Positions 11,699 through 23,944 of a stretch of 64,000 nucleotides of DNA are shown piece by piece (positions within the stretch are counted from its first letter, which is position 1; every line of letters starts with the position of its first letter). The DNA lies in the NCBI GenBank assembly GCA_963678675.1, contig OY783200.1, positions 14,016,889 through 14,080,888 on the forward strand. Reading direction: 5' to 3'. The notes beneath the pieces are model-generated. The model made no database searches and was not told the origin of the DNA. It saw nothing but the letters and a program-made list of their open reading frames with translations. The position numbers and the translations under genes are program-made. Source of the DNA: Xiphydria camelus (lineage: Eukaryota > Arthropoda > Insecta > Hymenoptera > Xiphydriidae).

Positions 11699-13852
11699 AT
11701 GTCACGTGCGTCGGGTGACTCACGCGTGAGTCGCGCCTCCACCGCCCTCGAGGAACTCCAAGGGCTTGCCGAGGAGCTCGGCCTCGATCCGTCGGGCGAC
11801 GCCGCCAGCTTGCGCGCCCGCGTCAAGCGCGAAGTAATGTCGATTCGTCGTCGAAGTGAAGCGGTGGAAGTCGCTCCACCGCGGCCGCCCACTTCGATAG
11901 GCGAGGAGGATCGGCAATCGGCCGGCACCTCTCGACAGAGCCGAGCGGCTCGTCCCGACAACCGCGCCACGGAGCCGCCCCAACGGATCGGCGAAGAGGA
12001 GCCACGAGACCGCCTCGAGGACGCCGTCCCCGAGCTACCCCGGCTGGTCCCGGCCAGGAGGGAGGAAGCCCCCCGCGAAGAGGAGCCGAGGGAGTCTGTC
12101 CCCGAGTCGCGGAGAAGACTCGCGGTCGGGCCGCAGGACCTCGTGGGGAGCGTGCTCGAGAGACTCCTCCAGGAGTACGAGGCGCGAATCCTGCCCGGGG
12201 ATCGACGCGAGCCAGATGACCAGCCACCAACCACTTCGACGCGGTCCGAGTTACCTACCGGCACCGAGGCCCCCTCGTTATGGGATCCGACCGCTCCCGG
12301 AGTACCCCGATCGACGACGGCTCCATCAAGGGCTCCGGAGTTCCAGCCACGTACGACTGTCACTGCGCACGTGGACGCGCCGGTCGTCACCCCGATCGAT
12401 ACGACTGCCGGGCGGATAGAGTTCCTCGACCGGAACGCTGGATCGTCGATCGCGAGGCCTCGAGTGCGACCGGTCCTCGCCGCCCCGGAGATTCCAACAC
12501 CTGCACCGAGGTCCAGGGTGCCTTCGGAGGAATCACGACCGAGGACGCGCGACCAGCCCCCACGCGGATTTCTGGCAGACGTCTCGCGAACGCTCCGCGA
12601 AGACTTAGAGAGCGAGATCGGCCAGGCCGTCCGACGCGTCTTAACGGCGTGTATCGAACGTCGAGGAAGGGAAGAACGGGAGCGGAGGGACCATCCCCCG
12701 ACGCCGACGCCCGACCCCCTCCCAATTGCTGGTCGATCGACGGTTGCGACTCCTCATCTCGTCGAGCCACCGACCCCCGGCGAGGAAGTCCATCGCCGAG
12801 ACGGTGCAGTGACGTTCGTACGGAATAGTTCTCCGATACGACCCCGTGTCACCCCGCCGGACTTCCCCGTTTCGGGAATCGCCCGAGACGCGGCCGAGCT
12901 CGCCCGGACATCGAACTGGCCAATGTACTCCACCCCGAGGGATCCAACCGCCATCGTCCATCGATGGAGACTCAGCTACTCCGGCCGGCGCGATGGCAGC
13001 GCTGAAGACTTCCTTGAGAAGGTGGAGGATTGAGCGGAGTTCGCCCGTCTCGACCTCGACAGCCTCCTCGCCACGATGCCTGCGATCTTGGACGACCTTC
13101 TTCGGCAGTGGGCCCGGCGGCGCAAGGGACAGTGGAATACATGGGCTGAATTTCGCCGGGATTTCCTCGCCCGCTTCGGAACTCACGATCTCGAGAGGAC
13201 GCTGGACGAATTCCTGCGTAGACGTACGCAGGGGGAGCAGGAGACCGTCGTGGAATTCGTAACCTGCCTCGAATCCAGCGCCGTGCGGAAGAAGCGACCT
13301 CCGCACCCCGAGGACCTCGTGAGTCTCGCGCTCCGGAATATGCGCCCGGAGTACCAGCGAGAAATCCGGCGGAACGAGATCGACTCACTGGAGGATCTCA
13401 TCGACGTAGCCACCGAACGGGAGGAGATCTGGGCGACCTTCCGGCGGTACCAACCACCGTCCGCTAACGAAGAGGTCACCGGTGCGTTCCCGTACCGCGC
13501 CGAACGAGCCGGCCGAACGCGACGGGGCACACCACCGATACACGCGGTGACCTCGGCGGAAGGAACGTTACCCCCGGCCACAACGAGACCGCCCTCGCCA
13601 CCACGTCCGTCGAGAACACCGCCATCGTCTAGGCCATCGAATTCTCCTTCGCCCGGCGGGGAGAATACCGGAAAGGTCGTGCGGGCTGCGGACAAAGACG
13701 GGCGGTGTTGGAACTGCGCGAGTCCCGACCACCGTCTGCGGCAATACCCGAAACCCCGTCGCGAGAAATATTGCTACAAGTGCAATAACGGTCCCCCGGA
13801 TCCCAAGTGCCGTCGGTGCCAGGGAAACGGGAAGGCGGGGGAGCGCACTTAG
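11699..13852 (+). pseudogene. gag: gypsy gag, one in-frame stop
   Basis: Encodes the structural polyprotein, about 717 codons from the ATG at 11699 (MSRASGDSRV). The frame is also open a few codons upstream without an ATG. The N-terminal two thirds are low-complexity, rich in Arg, Pro, Ser and Glu. The capsid-like region is near 12960-13450 (WNTWAEFRRDFLARFG, LRNMRPEYQREI). The C-terminal nucleocapsid has zinc-knuckle remnants: CWNCASPDHRLRQY, where the fourth ligand Cys is replaced by Tyr, then CYKCNNGPPDPKCRRC. A TGA at 13031-13033 sits where TGG (Trp) would be expected, and the frame continues unchanged to 13852. The 3' end overlaps pol by 46 nt and carries the frameshift site. Confidence 0.9.
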
Positions 13853-16800
13853 TCGAAGCGCCTCCCCCTACTCGCGGCGAGCCGCCGCCTCGCCGGTCCA
13901 CCGGAGTCTCCGAATCGACCGCGGAATCGCCGCCCGATCCGGGAACCGCTCCGACCGGGACCTCGAAAAACTCGTCGACACCGCGACGAGTTGCGACGAA
14001 GGGAAGGATGGTCCCAGCCGGGTTGCACTCGGAGTCGCCGAGTCACCCGAAGGCCTCCCCGAAGGCGGGAAACGTCCTGTCTTCGTCTCCGTATCGCCAG
14101 GGAGCAACCCTCGAGGATCGATCAACGGATGCGATCACCGCGTCGACCCGACCGCGAACGGCCACCCCGTACTCGGGCCACGACATCGAGGGACACGAGC
14201 CTCTGACGCGAACGCGTGCCCCAGCGCGAAAAGGAAAGTCATCGCCGGGGAAGATCCTCGTACCGTCTCCCGCACCGCTAATCGCTGCGGATACGTCCCA
14301 GACCTCAACCGCCGACGCCTCGACAGCCGCGAACGGCCCGAAAAAAGTCCCGGAAACGCCGGACAACGCATCTTCGGCCCCGCTGTTAGTCGAGCGGAAG
14401 ACACGGAGGTCACATCGCGAGTCGCTCCCGGAAACGCCGGACGACTCGAGGACGATCCAGAAGCCGGGGACCGCCCCATCTTCAGCAGCGCTACATCCGG
14501 CGAGCTGGAAGCCGTCGTCGGGAATCAACCGTCCCGAGGAGGCGAAGCCCGAGTATCGGTCAACGGACCCGATCGCTTCGTCAACGATACCTCGGACCGT
14601 AATCCCGGATTCCTACGACGACATCGAGGAGTACGATCCTCCGGAACCAAAGCGGGCACCGGCGCGTGTATGGATTCCGCCCGAAGGATCGGACACGATC
14701 TTCGACGGTGACATCCCGACGGAGACCCAAGCCCTGGTGCACTGCGACGACATCCTCGCCGTGGAAGGCGACTCGCGCCCCTTCATCCGAGTCGTCGTCA
14801 ACAGACACCCGCTCAACGCCTTGCTCGACACTAGATCCACCCGGACGTATATGGGGGCAGTCGGCCTTCAACCACGCTTTCGGGATGGAATCCAGATTCG
14901 GACGCCGCGAGCGGGATGTATCAAGACGGCGAACGGCAGCATAGAGGTCGTCCGGGAGGAGCTCACCCTCCCCCTCCGGATCGACGACCTCGAGATCGAG
15001 CTCGATACCCGGATCGTCCCGAATTTGGCCACCGACATGATCCTCGGGATGGACTTCATCGCGCGCTTCGAAGTTACCATCGATGGATCGTCAAATTCGT
15101 GGACGTCGAATCGGACAGGAGGGACGTATCCCTTTCTCGATCCCGACGACCGCGACGCACACGACGCCGAACCGTGTCACGGGATCGTAGAGATTTCTCC
15201 AGACGAGGCGAGGGAGCTCAACGAACTATTACAACACGAGCTCCCGAAAGTCTCGGGGAAGACCGGGTGCATGAAGATGATCGAGCATCGCATCGATGTT
15301 CAAGGGCAGTCGGCCATTAAACAGCGGTACTATCTCGTGTCACCACCCGTCCGAGAGGCAATGTATGCGGAAGTCGACCGCATGCTTGCCGAAGGGATTA
15401 TCGAGCCATCGAGCAGCGAATGGTCTACGCCGATCGTGATGGTGAGAAAGCCAAGTGGAAAATATCGCTTCTGCCTGGACTTTCGGAAGGTCAACGCGGT
15501 ATCGAAGAGGGACGCCTACGCGTTACCATACATGGAGGGCATCCTGAGCAAACTGCGGGCCGCCCGATACATTTCCACGATCGACCTGAGCCAGGCATAT
15601 CACCAGATTCCGCTGGAAGAGACCAGCAAGGAAGTGACGGCGTTCACTGTTCCGGGAAGAGGACTCTTCCAGTTTCGTCGGATGCCATTCGGGCTATCGG
15701 GTGCGCCGGCGACGTTCCAGCGATTACTCGACCGGCTAATCGGGCCGGAAATGGAACCGTTTGCCTTCGCTTACCTCGATGACATTATCATCGTAACACC
15801 AACGTTCGAGGAACATCTGAAGTGGCTCCAAATCGTGCTGCAGAAAATCGAGACGGCCGGGCTGGCAATCAACCCGGAGAAATGCGAATCCTACCACGAC
15901 GAAGTTCGGTATCTCGGATTCCGCGTCAACCGCCACGGGTTACAGCCGGATCCGGAGAAGGTGGAGCCAATTCGGGCATATATCCACCACCGAAGAATCT
16001 TCGCCAACTTCGACGGTTCCTGGGGATGACATCGTGGTACCGCCGATTCATCCCGAACTTCGCGGAGAGATCGTCGCCTCTCACGGAGTTGTTGAAAAAG
16101 AACGTGCGGTGGCAGTGGGGAATCGAGCAAGAGGAGGCCTTCCGCGACCTCAAGGATGCCATCGTAGCGGCTCCTATCCTGTCGACGCCGGATTTCTCGA
16201 TTCACTTCGTACTGCAGACGGACGCGAGTGATTACGGTATCGGGGCGGTTCTAACGCAAACCATCGATAACGTCGAGCACGTAATCGCGTTCGCGAGTCG
16301 AATCCTATCGGGCGCCGAACGGAACTACAGCGTCACCGAGAAGGAGTGCCTCGCCGTCGTCTGGGCCATCCGGAGGTTCCGTCCGTACATCGACGGATTC
16401 AAGTTCACGGTGATCACAGATCATAGCAGCTTGCGGTGGCTGCACCACTTGAAAAGCCCTGACGGAAGACTCGCCCGGTGGGCCCTCGAGCTCCTACAGT
16501 ACGACTACGATGTCGTACATCGAAAAGGAGCGTTGCATCACGTGCCGGATGCATTATCGCGGATGTTCGAACCGGAATCGCCGGAGGACATCGCAGCGAT
16601 CGAAGAGGAACTCGTACCACCCTCACACTCGGTACAGGAGAAATGGTACGACCGACGAATCGAGCACGTTCGACGGTTTCCAACGAAGAACACCGGATGG
16701 AAGGTCGAGAACGACCAGCTGTACCGGTATTGTCCGAACGCCTTCGTGGATCTGATCGTGCCAGATCTCAACGCATGGAAACTCGTCATACCACCGAAGC

Positions 16801-17885
16801 TGAGAAAGGACATCTTGGAGGAAGTACACGACGACCCGTAATCTGGCCATCTCGGGGTCGCGAAAACGTATTTTCGCGCCCGACAAAATTACTACTGGCC
16901 CGGAATGCACCAGGACATCGTAACCTATGTTCAACGGTGCATCTCCTGCCAGAAATCGAAGGTCGAACAGCGATCACCGCCAGGATTGATGGGTCAACGC
17001 ACCGTACATGGTCCATGGAAAGTCGTGGCGGCCGACGTCATGGGTCCATTACCCAGGAGTCCAAACGGCTACAAATACGTGCTCGTGTTCCTCGATCTGC
17101 ACAGCAAGTGGATCGAATGCATTCCACTGCGGGCAGCAACCGGGAAACTCGTTCTCAGTGCATTCGAACGGGAAATCTTCTACCGCTGGGGATGTCCGGA
17201 CACGTTATTGACGGATAACGGGACGGAGTTCGTCAACAAGCAGATAAAGTCGTATCTGCAAGGATTGGGAATCCATTTCGCGACACTCCCGACGTACCAT
17301 CCCCAGGCGAATCCCGTGGAGCGAATCAATCGGACGCTCAAAACTATGATCACCGCGTACGTGGAAAATCATCGGCACTGGGACGACCATCTACACCGGT
17401 TACAATTCGCTTACAACACGGCGGTGCATAGTACCCTGAAGACGAGCCCGGCCTTCGTTAACTACGGAAGGATACCCTCCCCACCACGGTACGCTCGACG
17501 GCTAATGGAAGGGAAAATCGTTGCCCCGTCCAAGGATCCGCAGGAATGGGTGGAGAGGATGCTACGGATGTCCGAGATATATGATATCGTCCTACAGTAT
17601 CTCGAAGCAGCCCATATCAGGCAATCCAGATATTACAATCGTGGTCGACGGGACGTTACCTACGCGGAAGGTGACGTCGTCTGGAAAAGGGCACACGTGC
17701 TTTCGCCGGGAGCCCTCGGGATCGCGTCGAAACTCACGCCGAAATTCGAGGGCCCGTACCGTGTCGCGAAGGTCCTATCTCGTCGGACCTTCGAACTCGT
17801 AGACTTACGCAGAAAGTCAATCGGGAAACAACACGTGTCGGACTTAAAACTCGCGCGTATCGACGGCGATCTAATCCGTCCGTAG
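13807..17885 (+). pseudogene. pol: gypsy pol: PR-RT-RNaseH-IN
   Basis: Lies in the -1 frame relative to gag. Domains in order: Pro/Ser-rich linker; aspartic protease with LLDTRSTRTYMG at 14821-14860, where DTG has become DTR; reverse transcriptase with YLDD intact at 15772-15783; RNase H (QTDASDYGIGAVL, VTEKECLAVVWA, FTVITDHSSL) at about 16210-16440; integrase with an HH-CC zinc finger (16840-16960) and DDE residues in ADVMGP, LTDNGTEF and NPVERIN. A GPY/F-like LTPKFEGPYRV module and QHVSDLKLAR end the protein. A net one-base frameshift near 15985 breaks RT. A TAA at 16839-16841 interrupts integrase between its two zinc-finger histidines. The integrase catalytic core is open from 16905 to 17885. 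The element cannot make full-length Pol. Confidence 0.95.
13822..13868 (+). promoter_or_regulatory. -1 programmed ribosomal frameshift signal
   Basis: The heptamer G GGA AAC (13822-13828) is in the gag frame as the canonical X XXY YYZ slippery site. After an 8-nt spacer, 13837-13846 pair with 13858-13868 (ten pairs, one bulged C), forming a GC-rich stem-loop. The gag stop TAG (13850-13852) lies in the loop. Slipping by -1 continues into pol. All elements of the classical signal are visible; activity is inferred. Confidence 0.85.
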
Positions 17886-17991
17886 CCGAGCGCGAACTCG
17901 AAAATCGGGATCATCGAAGCCCCTTTACCAGTCGTTTCGTTAAAATAAACGGAAATTAGGACGTAGCGTTTCGTTTCCTTAAAACAGGAGA

Positions 17992-18482
17992 ATGGACGAC
18001 TGGACGCAGGTGGCCGACGCCGTCGGAGAAGCGGAAGACGACCGACCGCTAATCGATCTGGCATCGCCCCCGACCCGAGACGAGCGTAACGCGGTATCGC
18101 TTCGCCTAAGCGTGCCACGCGCTTATCTGGCGCAGGTGTTAGGGCGCAGTGAGAGACAGGCGCCACCAAAACAATCCGTCGCCCCCCCCCCCCCCCCCCC
18201 CCCCCACCACAACGCCCTCGAATGGTCGACCAAGCGACGACCGTGGAGCGCCAGCCGAGGGAAAGGGCGTTGACACCAACGAGAGAGCGACGGCAACGGG
18301 ACCAGCAACAGCGACGAGAAGTGCTGATACGGGCGCCGGGGTGCGCGAATTGTTTCGGAGACGGACACTCGTGGATGTATTGTCCGCAAGTGCTCCGTGA
18401 CAACTTCTGCCGGCGGTGTAGCCGACAGAGTACTACGGCACGTGATTGCCCTACCTGTAAGGCCTCGAAGGGCAAGAAATAA
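17992..18482 (+). pseudogene. Third gypsy ORF with zinc knuckles
   Basis: Begins with ATG at 17992 (MDDWTQVADAVGEAEDDRPL), 106 bp after pol, and runs to a 24-base C tract at 18182-18205. The frame changes across that tract. The downstream frame encodes an Arg/Gln-rich segment, then CANCFGDGHSWMYC (a perfect CX2CX4HX4C knuckle) and a second CRRC...RDCPTC motif, ending KASKGKK at 18482. It is not envelope-like: no signal peptide or membrane segment is visible. Knuckles of this kind bind nucleic acid in nucleocapsid proteins, so a second RNA-binding protein is a reasonable inference. Slippage in the C tract, a sequencing error, or genuine frameshifting could explain the break. The role is unknown. 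Confidence 0.6.
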
Positions 18483-18617
18483 ACGGGGTACGCCCACGAA
18501 ATAGAAAAGCGTTGTAAAGCCGATTTTCATGACCTATACCCTGCATCAGAGAGAGCGTGCGTAATTATATTCCAGGCGATCGGAGGCTACGCGTTCGGGA
18601 ACCTAAGGGTTCCAGCT

Positions 18618-18630
18618 AAGGAGGGGGGAG
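18618..18630 (+). promoter_or_regulatory. Polypurine tract
   Basis: AAGGAGGGGGGAG lies two bases upstream of the 3' LTR, in the usual place for priming plus-strand DNA synthesis. Confidence 0.85.
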
Positions 18631-18632
18631 TT

Positions 18633-19224
18633 TGTGACATGGCCAACCGTCACCCGGACCGGAAGGCCACCGCCCGCCGGCAATCGTCGCTTCCCGAGGA
18701 CCAGCCGCCTCGAGAGGAAGGAGGGAAGCCCCGGCCGAGGATCCGCAGCATCGCCCGGTAGGCTCTCCTCTCCTTGTTAACTAGCGCTCCGATTCGCCTC
18801 CGCGCCGCCCTCGTATAGGGCACCCGACTGCGCTCAGGTATCCACGTCCGTCGCCGCGAATTTGAACCGGGGGGTGCACTCGGCACCCCAACCGTCGATT
18901 CGCCCTCGTCAGGCGATTCTTGTCTATCGCGCCAATAAACCGCTAACGATTAAAGGGTTCGTCTTTCGTGTCCGTCAATTTCGTTCCTCCCGAGTCCCAG
19001 CCGCGTCTTCCGAACCGCCCCTCCACCATATGCTGAGGTAGCCGAGCCCGTCGGAGATCGAATCGTCGCCGATCTCCTGTCGAACGTTCTTTTCGGGGAC
19101 CGCGTCCGTTTCCCCGATCGGTGGGTTCGCCCATCGTTTCGTGCGCTGTCCCGCGCGTGGGAGCGCCGCGTCTTAGCGTGAGTAGCGGAGGGCACCGAGG
19201 TCCCTCCACGAAAGCTACGTCACA
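18633..19224 (+). repeat. 3' LTR of the gypsy element
   Basis: 592 bp, starting TGTGACATGG and ending CGTCACA. It matches 10392-10988 closely, with scattered substitutions and a deletion of about 14 bp near 19127. A polyadenylation signal CCAATAAACC lies near 18940. It is followed by the TCAT duplication. Confidence 0.95.
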
Positions 19225-19228
19225 TCAT

Positions 19229-19660
19229 ATATAAATGCCTTTTTGCTCAAGAGTTAGCTTAGGAATATTCGATTCCACATACGACAAAAGATCACCCGTG
19301 TTGCAGTTTCGTGCACGAGACAATTCTACATCGAACGAAACAATAGCAGATTGATTCGCTGATGGTATTCCTAATTGATTGAGAACTTTGTTCACGATTA
19401 CTAAGCACAAATCTTCTATCATTATCAACGTTTCGTTGTAAATTTTTTCTGTGAAATCCATGTTCATACTTAAATTTTCCTTGCGTATTCGACGGAAAAT
19501 ATCTTCAGCCATGGGCGATTTATATTTCTCCTATAACTGTGTGAAATGAAGGAAAGCAGGTGGTCAATATGATTGCAAACAAAATGCACGAATTTGATTT
19601 GGATCTGACGTGTGGCATGCATCATTATTGCATACATCACAGTGTCGATCGTTCTCCAAT
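19229..19660 (-). pseudogene. Helitron helicase, upstream part
   Basis: Minus-strand frame with MAEDIFRRIRKENLSMNMDF, YNETLIMIEDLCLVI and LTLEQKGIYI, the segment that precedes the Walker A motif in Helitron RepHel proteins. Further upstream, 19560-19660 keeps DPNQIRA and LFAIILTTCFPS in two frames, so there is a frameshift. The rolling-circle Rep nuclease domain is not visible. Together with 9190-9577 it forms one helicase gene split by the gypsy element. Confidence 0.82.
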
Positions 19661-19689
19661 GAATTCAGAGCTTGACGCTGGGTAATTCC

Positions 19690-20560
19690 CGAGTCCCAGA
19701 CCTAATACATAGTCCAGTAAAAACTCCGTTTAAATAGAAAATTGACATGTAGTAGGGAAAAGTGGCTAAAAGCTATGTTTTGGTGTTATTATGTAATAAA
19801 GGGAACATGTTAAAAGAAGTATCACCCCCCGGGGAAGGATGTAAAAAATTTATTTACTGTTGAAAAATCGGTTTTTCGCAAATAATTTGAAATATTCGTG
19901 ACCTATTGAAAAACAGCTTAGAAAAAACTGTAGATAATCTTATTATCTACAAAAAAGATTATAACACTTTTTACCCTATCTTCAACTGCTAAGAAGCTAG
20001 GACCTTCAAATGCATTGAGAGTGAGTTGTATGGCACGCTATCGCGCACTACGAGAAACAAAAGGGCTCGAAGACGCGAGCTAACCGGGCAAGCTAAAGAA
20101 GAATAACTAACTCTACTCTATGCGTCACGTCTACTCGCTCTCTACTCCTCCAACGTTGCCACCTCCGCTACGCGGGTGCCACGCTCTACACTTGGAATTT
20201 TCAAATATTCATAATAAGTCCAAAAATTAACATTTTTACAATTTTTTTTGTAAGCTATTTAGAAAAATCTCATCTTTTTTTCTAGAGAAACCAATTTTTT
20301 TCAGTGTTGTTTAAGAATGATTGATTTTTAAAGTTTTCAATGCTTGAATTTACATAGAAATTTGCAATAAAAATTGTTTAAATTATACCATCGTTTATAC
20401 TGGATTTTTTCTGAAAAAGAAAAGATAAATAGCAATTCAACGTATCTTGCCTGGTTTGTAAGATATGGTAAATTGAAGAGGAAGGGACATATCAAGAGAC
20501 ACGGTAGTGTCTCGCGGCATGTTCATTCAAGTAGTTCGTCAGAACAACGCCGATAGAGCT
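19690..20560. other. AT-rich DNA, no gene seen
   Basis: Probably Helitron-flanking or older repeat DNA. A short hairpin GTAGATAAT / ATTATCTAC lies near 19931-19953. A GC-richer patch at 20120-20190 has no recognisable coding. Confidence 0.3.
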
Positions 20561-20562
20561 GT

Positions 20563-20727
20563 CGCCGCGGGCACCCGTGTATCTTTACAGGAAAAATGTC
20601 TGCCCCCCCTCAATTTTTACATCGAATTTTCTCAATAAATATACGGTTATAACTAAAACGATGCTTAGTTACGCCATATAAATCGACTATTCTCTATTGA
20701 TAGAGACCAGAATAAATGTTATAAGTT
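20563..20727. repeat. Dispersed repeat, copy 2
   Basis: Same family as 3590-3757, in the same orientation, with small indels. Both begin near CACCCGTGTATCTTTA-like words and end near GACCAGAATAAA. Confidence 0.7.
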
Positions 20728-21345
20728 ACATATTAAGAGAGATTCTTCCTTAGCAACGCGAAGCCACGCCCCTCGCGCCTAAAAGTCGAGAATCCGATTT
20801 CTCGGGCAATATATATGTCAAAATGTCACACAATTTCCGCCTATCTTCGGCGATAGTCGGCCATGATCGGAAATGTGTACAAAGTTGCGGCCACACGCAT
20901 ACGCCATCAAATGTATGTGAGAGTGCATGAGAGAATATAACCCTTGAATATTTGGTTATGGTTTTCAAAGTTAATAAAATATTTCCATTTTCGCGAAACG
21001 ATTTCCCTCGCGTTTATTTCGATCCTCGGACGCGCTTGTTAATAAAAAGTAAACATTCAGTGTAATCGGAGTTATGAGTCTCAATAGTGGTGAATGTAAC
21101 AGACGCTCCGTATAGTTTAATAATTGTTTGTAGTTTTTTCGAATATCGAGATAGTGAACGGATGCAGTGCTATGTTTCTCTGGTTGCCTGTGCATGAAGA
21201 GCAGGAAAGGAGACGGCAGTATCTCAGAAGAATTACCATCAGATAAGTTTAATTGCCATCTGACAGCTTTAACCTCACTTTCGATGGAAGGACAAATATC
21301 TTTGTGGTAATTCTATTTTTTGTTTTCAGCATCATGCGAGCATGG
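20728..21345. other. No gene recognised
   Basis: Low-complexity and AT-rich DNA. Open frames at 20750-20968 and 20971-21195 (minus) match nothing I recognise. Confidence 0.3.
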
Positions 21346-21349
21346 GGTG

Positions 21350-21600
21350 AATCGATGGATTAACAAATAAATTTGATGTTTCTTCTCCATCAAAGCCGTG
21401 GCAGAAGAATAGCAGATGCAATTGAATTGGATCACAATAATCAAATAATTACTTTAACATATTTTTTCTCTATTGATATATTTCCTCCTTCGTACTATAT
21501 TTTAAATAGTGAAATGCTGGATATAATTTTGTTGTTTATAATTTGTTACAGAAATAAACGTGCCGCTATTCAATTTCACCCAGAAGGACTCCAAATCATG
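21350..21600. repeat. Relic of repeat family G
   Basis: Shares ATAAATTTGAT, ATCAAAG-CGTGGCAGAA and GGAATTGGAT-type words with 22290-22440 and 23560-23640, in the same order. The copy is more diverged than the others. Confidence 0.55.
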
Positions 21601-22079
21601 TGCGAACCCGAGGGGGTTTCTTTCGAACGAGGGACCGTCCACTAGTTGTTCCAAGAACCAGCTGATTAGATCTGCTGCCTCGAGGGCATGGACGTGCGTC
21701 CATCCTTCAATATCCTCCCTACCATGGTCTTGCTGATTCTAACATCTGTTGCCACAGCTTGAATGCTCGTCGAAGGTTATTCCTTATTCTTTCTAGCACA
21801 GATCTATATTATGCTGCACCTCTATTCTTCTGAGACTTCCTAAAATAATTATAAAAACTCTATATAATTCAGCTCTGATAAGTACAATCTTATCGAGCTG
21901 TACCTTATCGAGGAGATCTTTCGATGTAATGATTCCGAAATGTTTCTATGATATTTTGCAACATTCGCGAATTTATCGAGAAACATATATAATACTGCAA
22001 AATATCACAGGAATGTTACAGAAAAGTTACTTGTAAAAACGTGCTTTGTGGGGTGTAAATGATTATACCAGAGGCGAAG
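21601..22079. other. No gene recognised
   Basis: AT-rich spacer between the G relic and the nested palindromes. A short palindromic pair (ATATTTTGCAACATTCGCGA / GCAAAATATCACAGGAATGT) is centred near 21975. Confidence 0.3.
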
Positions 22080-23645
22080 AAGAGATGAAATAAAAGTGAG
22101 GTATATGTACACTTCACGTTTGACAGGTCGGTATATAAATTGGATCTTGAGTATAATACGAAAGAGGAAATATATAAATAAAGAGAAAATAATAAAGTAG
22201 TTACTCCATTATTGTAATCCAATTCCATTGTATCCCTTATTTTTCTGCCACGACTTTGATTGTTGATAGTGGATAGATCAGCTAATAAATTTGATTTTTA
22301 TTCACTATCAACTATCAAAGTCGTGGCAGAAAAATAAGGGATACACAATGGAATTGGATTACAGTAATGTAGTAACTACTTTATTATTATTTTTTCTTTA
22401 TCGATGTATTTCCTCTTTCGTATTATACTATCCCAAGTTCGAATTTATATACCGACCTGTCAAACATGAAGTGTACATGTACCTCACTTTTATTTCATTA
22501 AGTATTACTGCAGAACGAGTAGGTTAGAAGATTTTCATGAAGACTCATGATTTTCTGACATGTCATCTCGTACAGGTGCAACCGAAGAGGATCTAGCTCG
22601 TGCCCTGTCCGTAAAAAGATGACTCGATGGACATTGGAGAATGTCAGACTTGTCATCGAGCGCCTATTACCCACGGTACATTAATTGCAATACGCGCTTC
22701 TCGTTTCAACTATTCCAGCGTTAAATAACTTTTACTTCTTTCAAGCTAATAACCTTTTATGAACTGTTCGTGGTAGGAGGCAGCGATTGATAATAGTGAC
22801 TCGTCGTAGACAAGTTCGTCTATTAAAACTAAAAGGCAATTCGGTGCACCGAACTACTACTGCGATAATGTACCCGAGCTCACGGTCTATTCTGCGATTA
22901 ACGTTAACGTAATCGTGATTATGCTTGGGTGATTGGTGTTGCAAAAGAGGTAAAGTTGATAATAAAAACATCGGATGCTGTAAGCTGACTTGCTAGTGTA
23001 TGCTTTGCAACTGCAACATCATCGCAGGAATAATTTGTCTACGTTTAGTTACAATCATTGACCGCTGCCCCCTACGACGAACAGTTTGTACAAGGTAAAT
23101 ACTTTGAAAGAAGTAAAAGTTATTTAAAGCAAGAATAATTGAAACGAAAAACGCATATTTCAATTAATGTACCATGGGTAATATGCGCTCGGTGACAAGC
23201 CTGACATTCTTCGATGTCCATCGAGTCATCTTTTTACGGACAGGACACGAGCTAGGTCCTCTTCGGTTGCACCTGTACGAGATGACATGTCAGAAAATCA
23301 TGAGTCTTCATGAAACTCTTTTAACCTACTCGTTCTGCAGTAATACTTAATGAAAAGAAAATTGAGGTACATGTACACTTCACGTTTGACAGGTCGGTAT
23401 ATAAATTCGAACTTGGGATAGTATAATACGAAAGAGGAAATATATCGATAAAGAAAAAATTATAACAAAGTAGTTATTACATTACTGTAATCCAATTCCA
23501 TTGTATCCCTTATTTTTCTGCCACGACTTTGATAGTTGATAGTGAATAAAAATCAAATTTATTAGCTGATCATTCACAATCAACAATCAAAGTCGTGGCA
23601 GAAAAATAAGGGATACAATTTAATTGGATTACAATAGTGGAGTAA
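22080..23645. mobile_element. Nested palindromes, families G and B
   Basis: Three centres of symmetry. 22080-22262 pairs with 22305-22500 (family G). 22480-22740 pairs with 23060-23345 (family B, with words GATGACTCGATGGACAT and ACTCGTTCTGCAGTAAT). 23340-23545 pairs with 23555-23645 (G again). The order is therefore G'-G-B-spacer-B'-G'-G. There is no coding. Other B copies are at 34529-35290 and 54940-58320. Confidence 0.75.
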
Positions 23646-23765
23646 CTACTTTAAACACTTGGGGAAACTCACCGAAGAAATCCGAATAATTATTTCTTAT
23701 CACTTGTACACTTGATTTCGAGGTTAGATGCTTCGATCTTCCGAATTGACAGCTACCGGGAGATC

Positions 23766-23942
23766 AGGGGGGTCTTTCTCGAGTCACTCGTATCTTTGCG
23801 TGCACGCAACTCAGCGAAGAGACCAATCAGAATCAAGTATTCCGTTGCGGTGGGGGTCCTTATTGGTCTACTCGCTAAGAAACGTAAACGCATCTTAGAG
23901 AGTAGACCAATCAGGACTCCCACCACAACGGAATACTTGATC
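23766..23942. mobile_element. MITE family A, copy 2 (rearranged)
   Basis: The left end and the central GTGGGGGTCC / CCACCACAACGGAATACTTGA blocks match 4263-4425. The right terminal repeat is missing, and part of the interior is repeated in inverse. Confidence 0.65.
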
Positions 23943-23944
23943 TG

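Noticed and set aside
11500..12390. A 296-codon minus-strand frame opposite gag
   Set aside because: Antisense of GC-rich gag; composition-driven, with no motif.
17992..18482. Envelope gene of the gypsy element
   Set aside because: No signal peptide, furin-like site or membrane segment; zinc knuckles instead.
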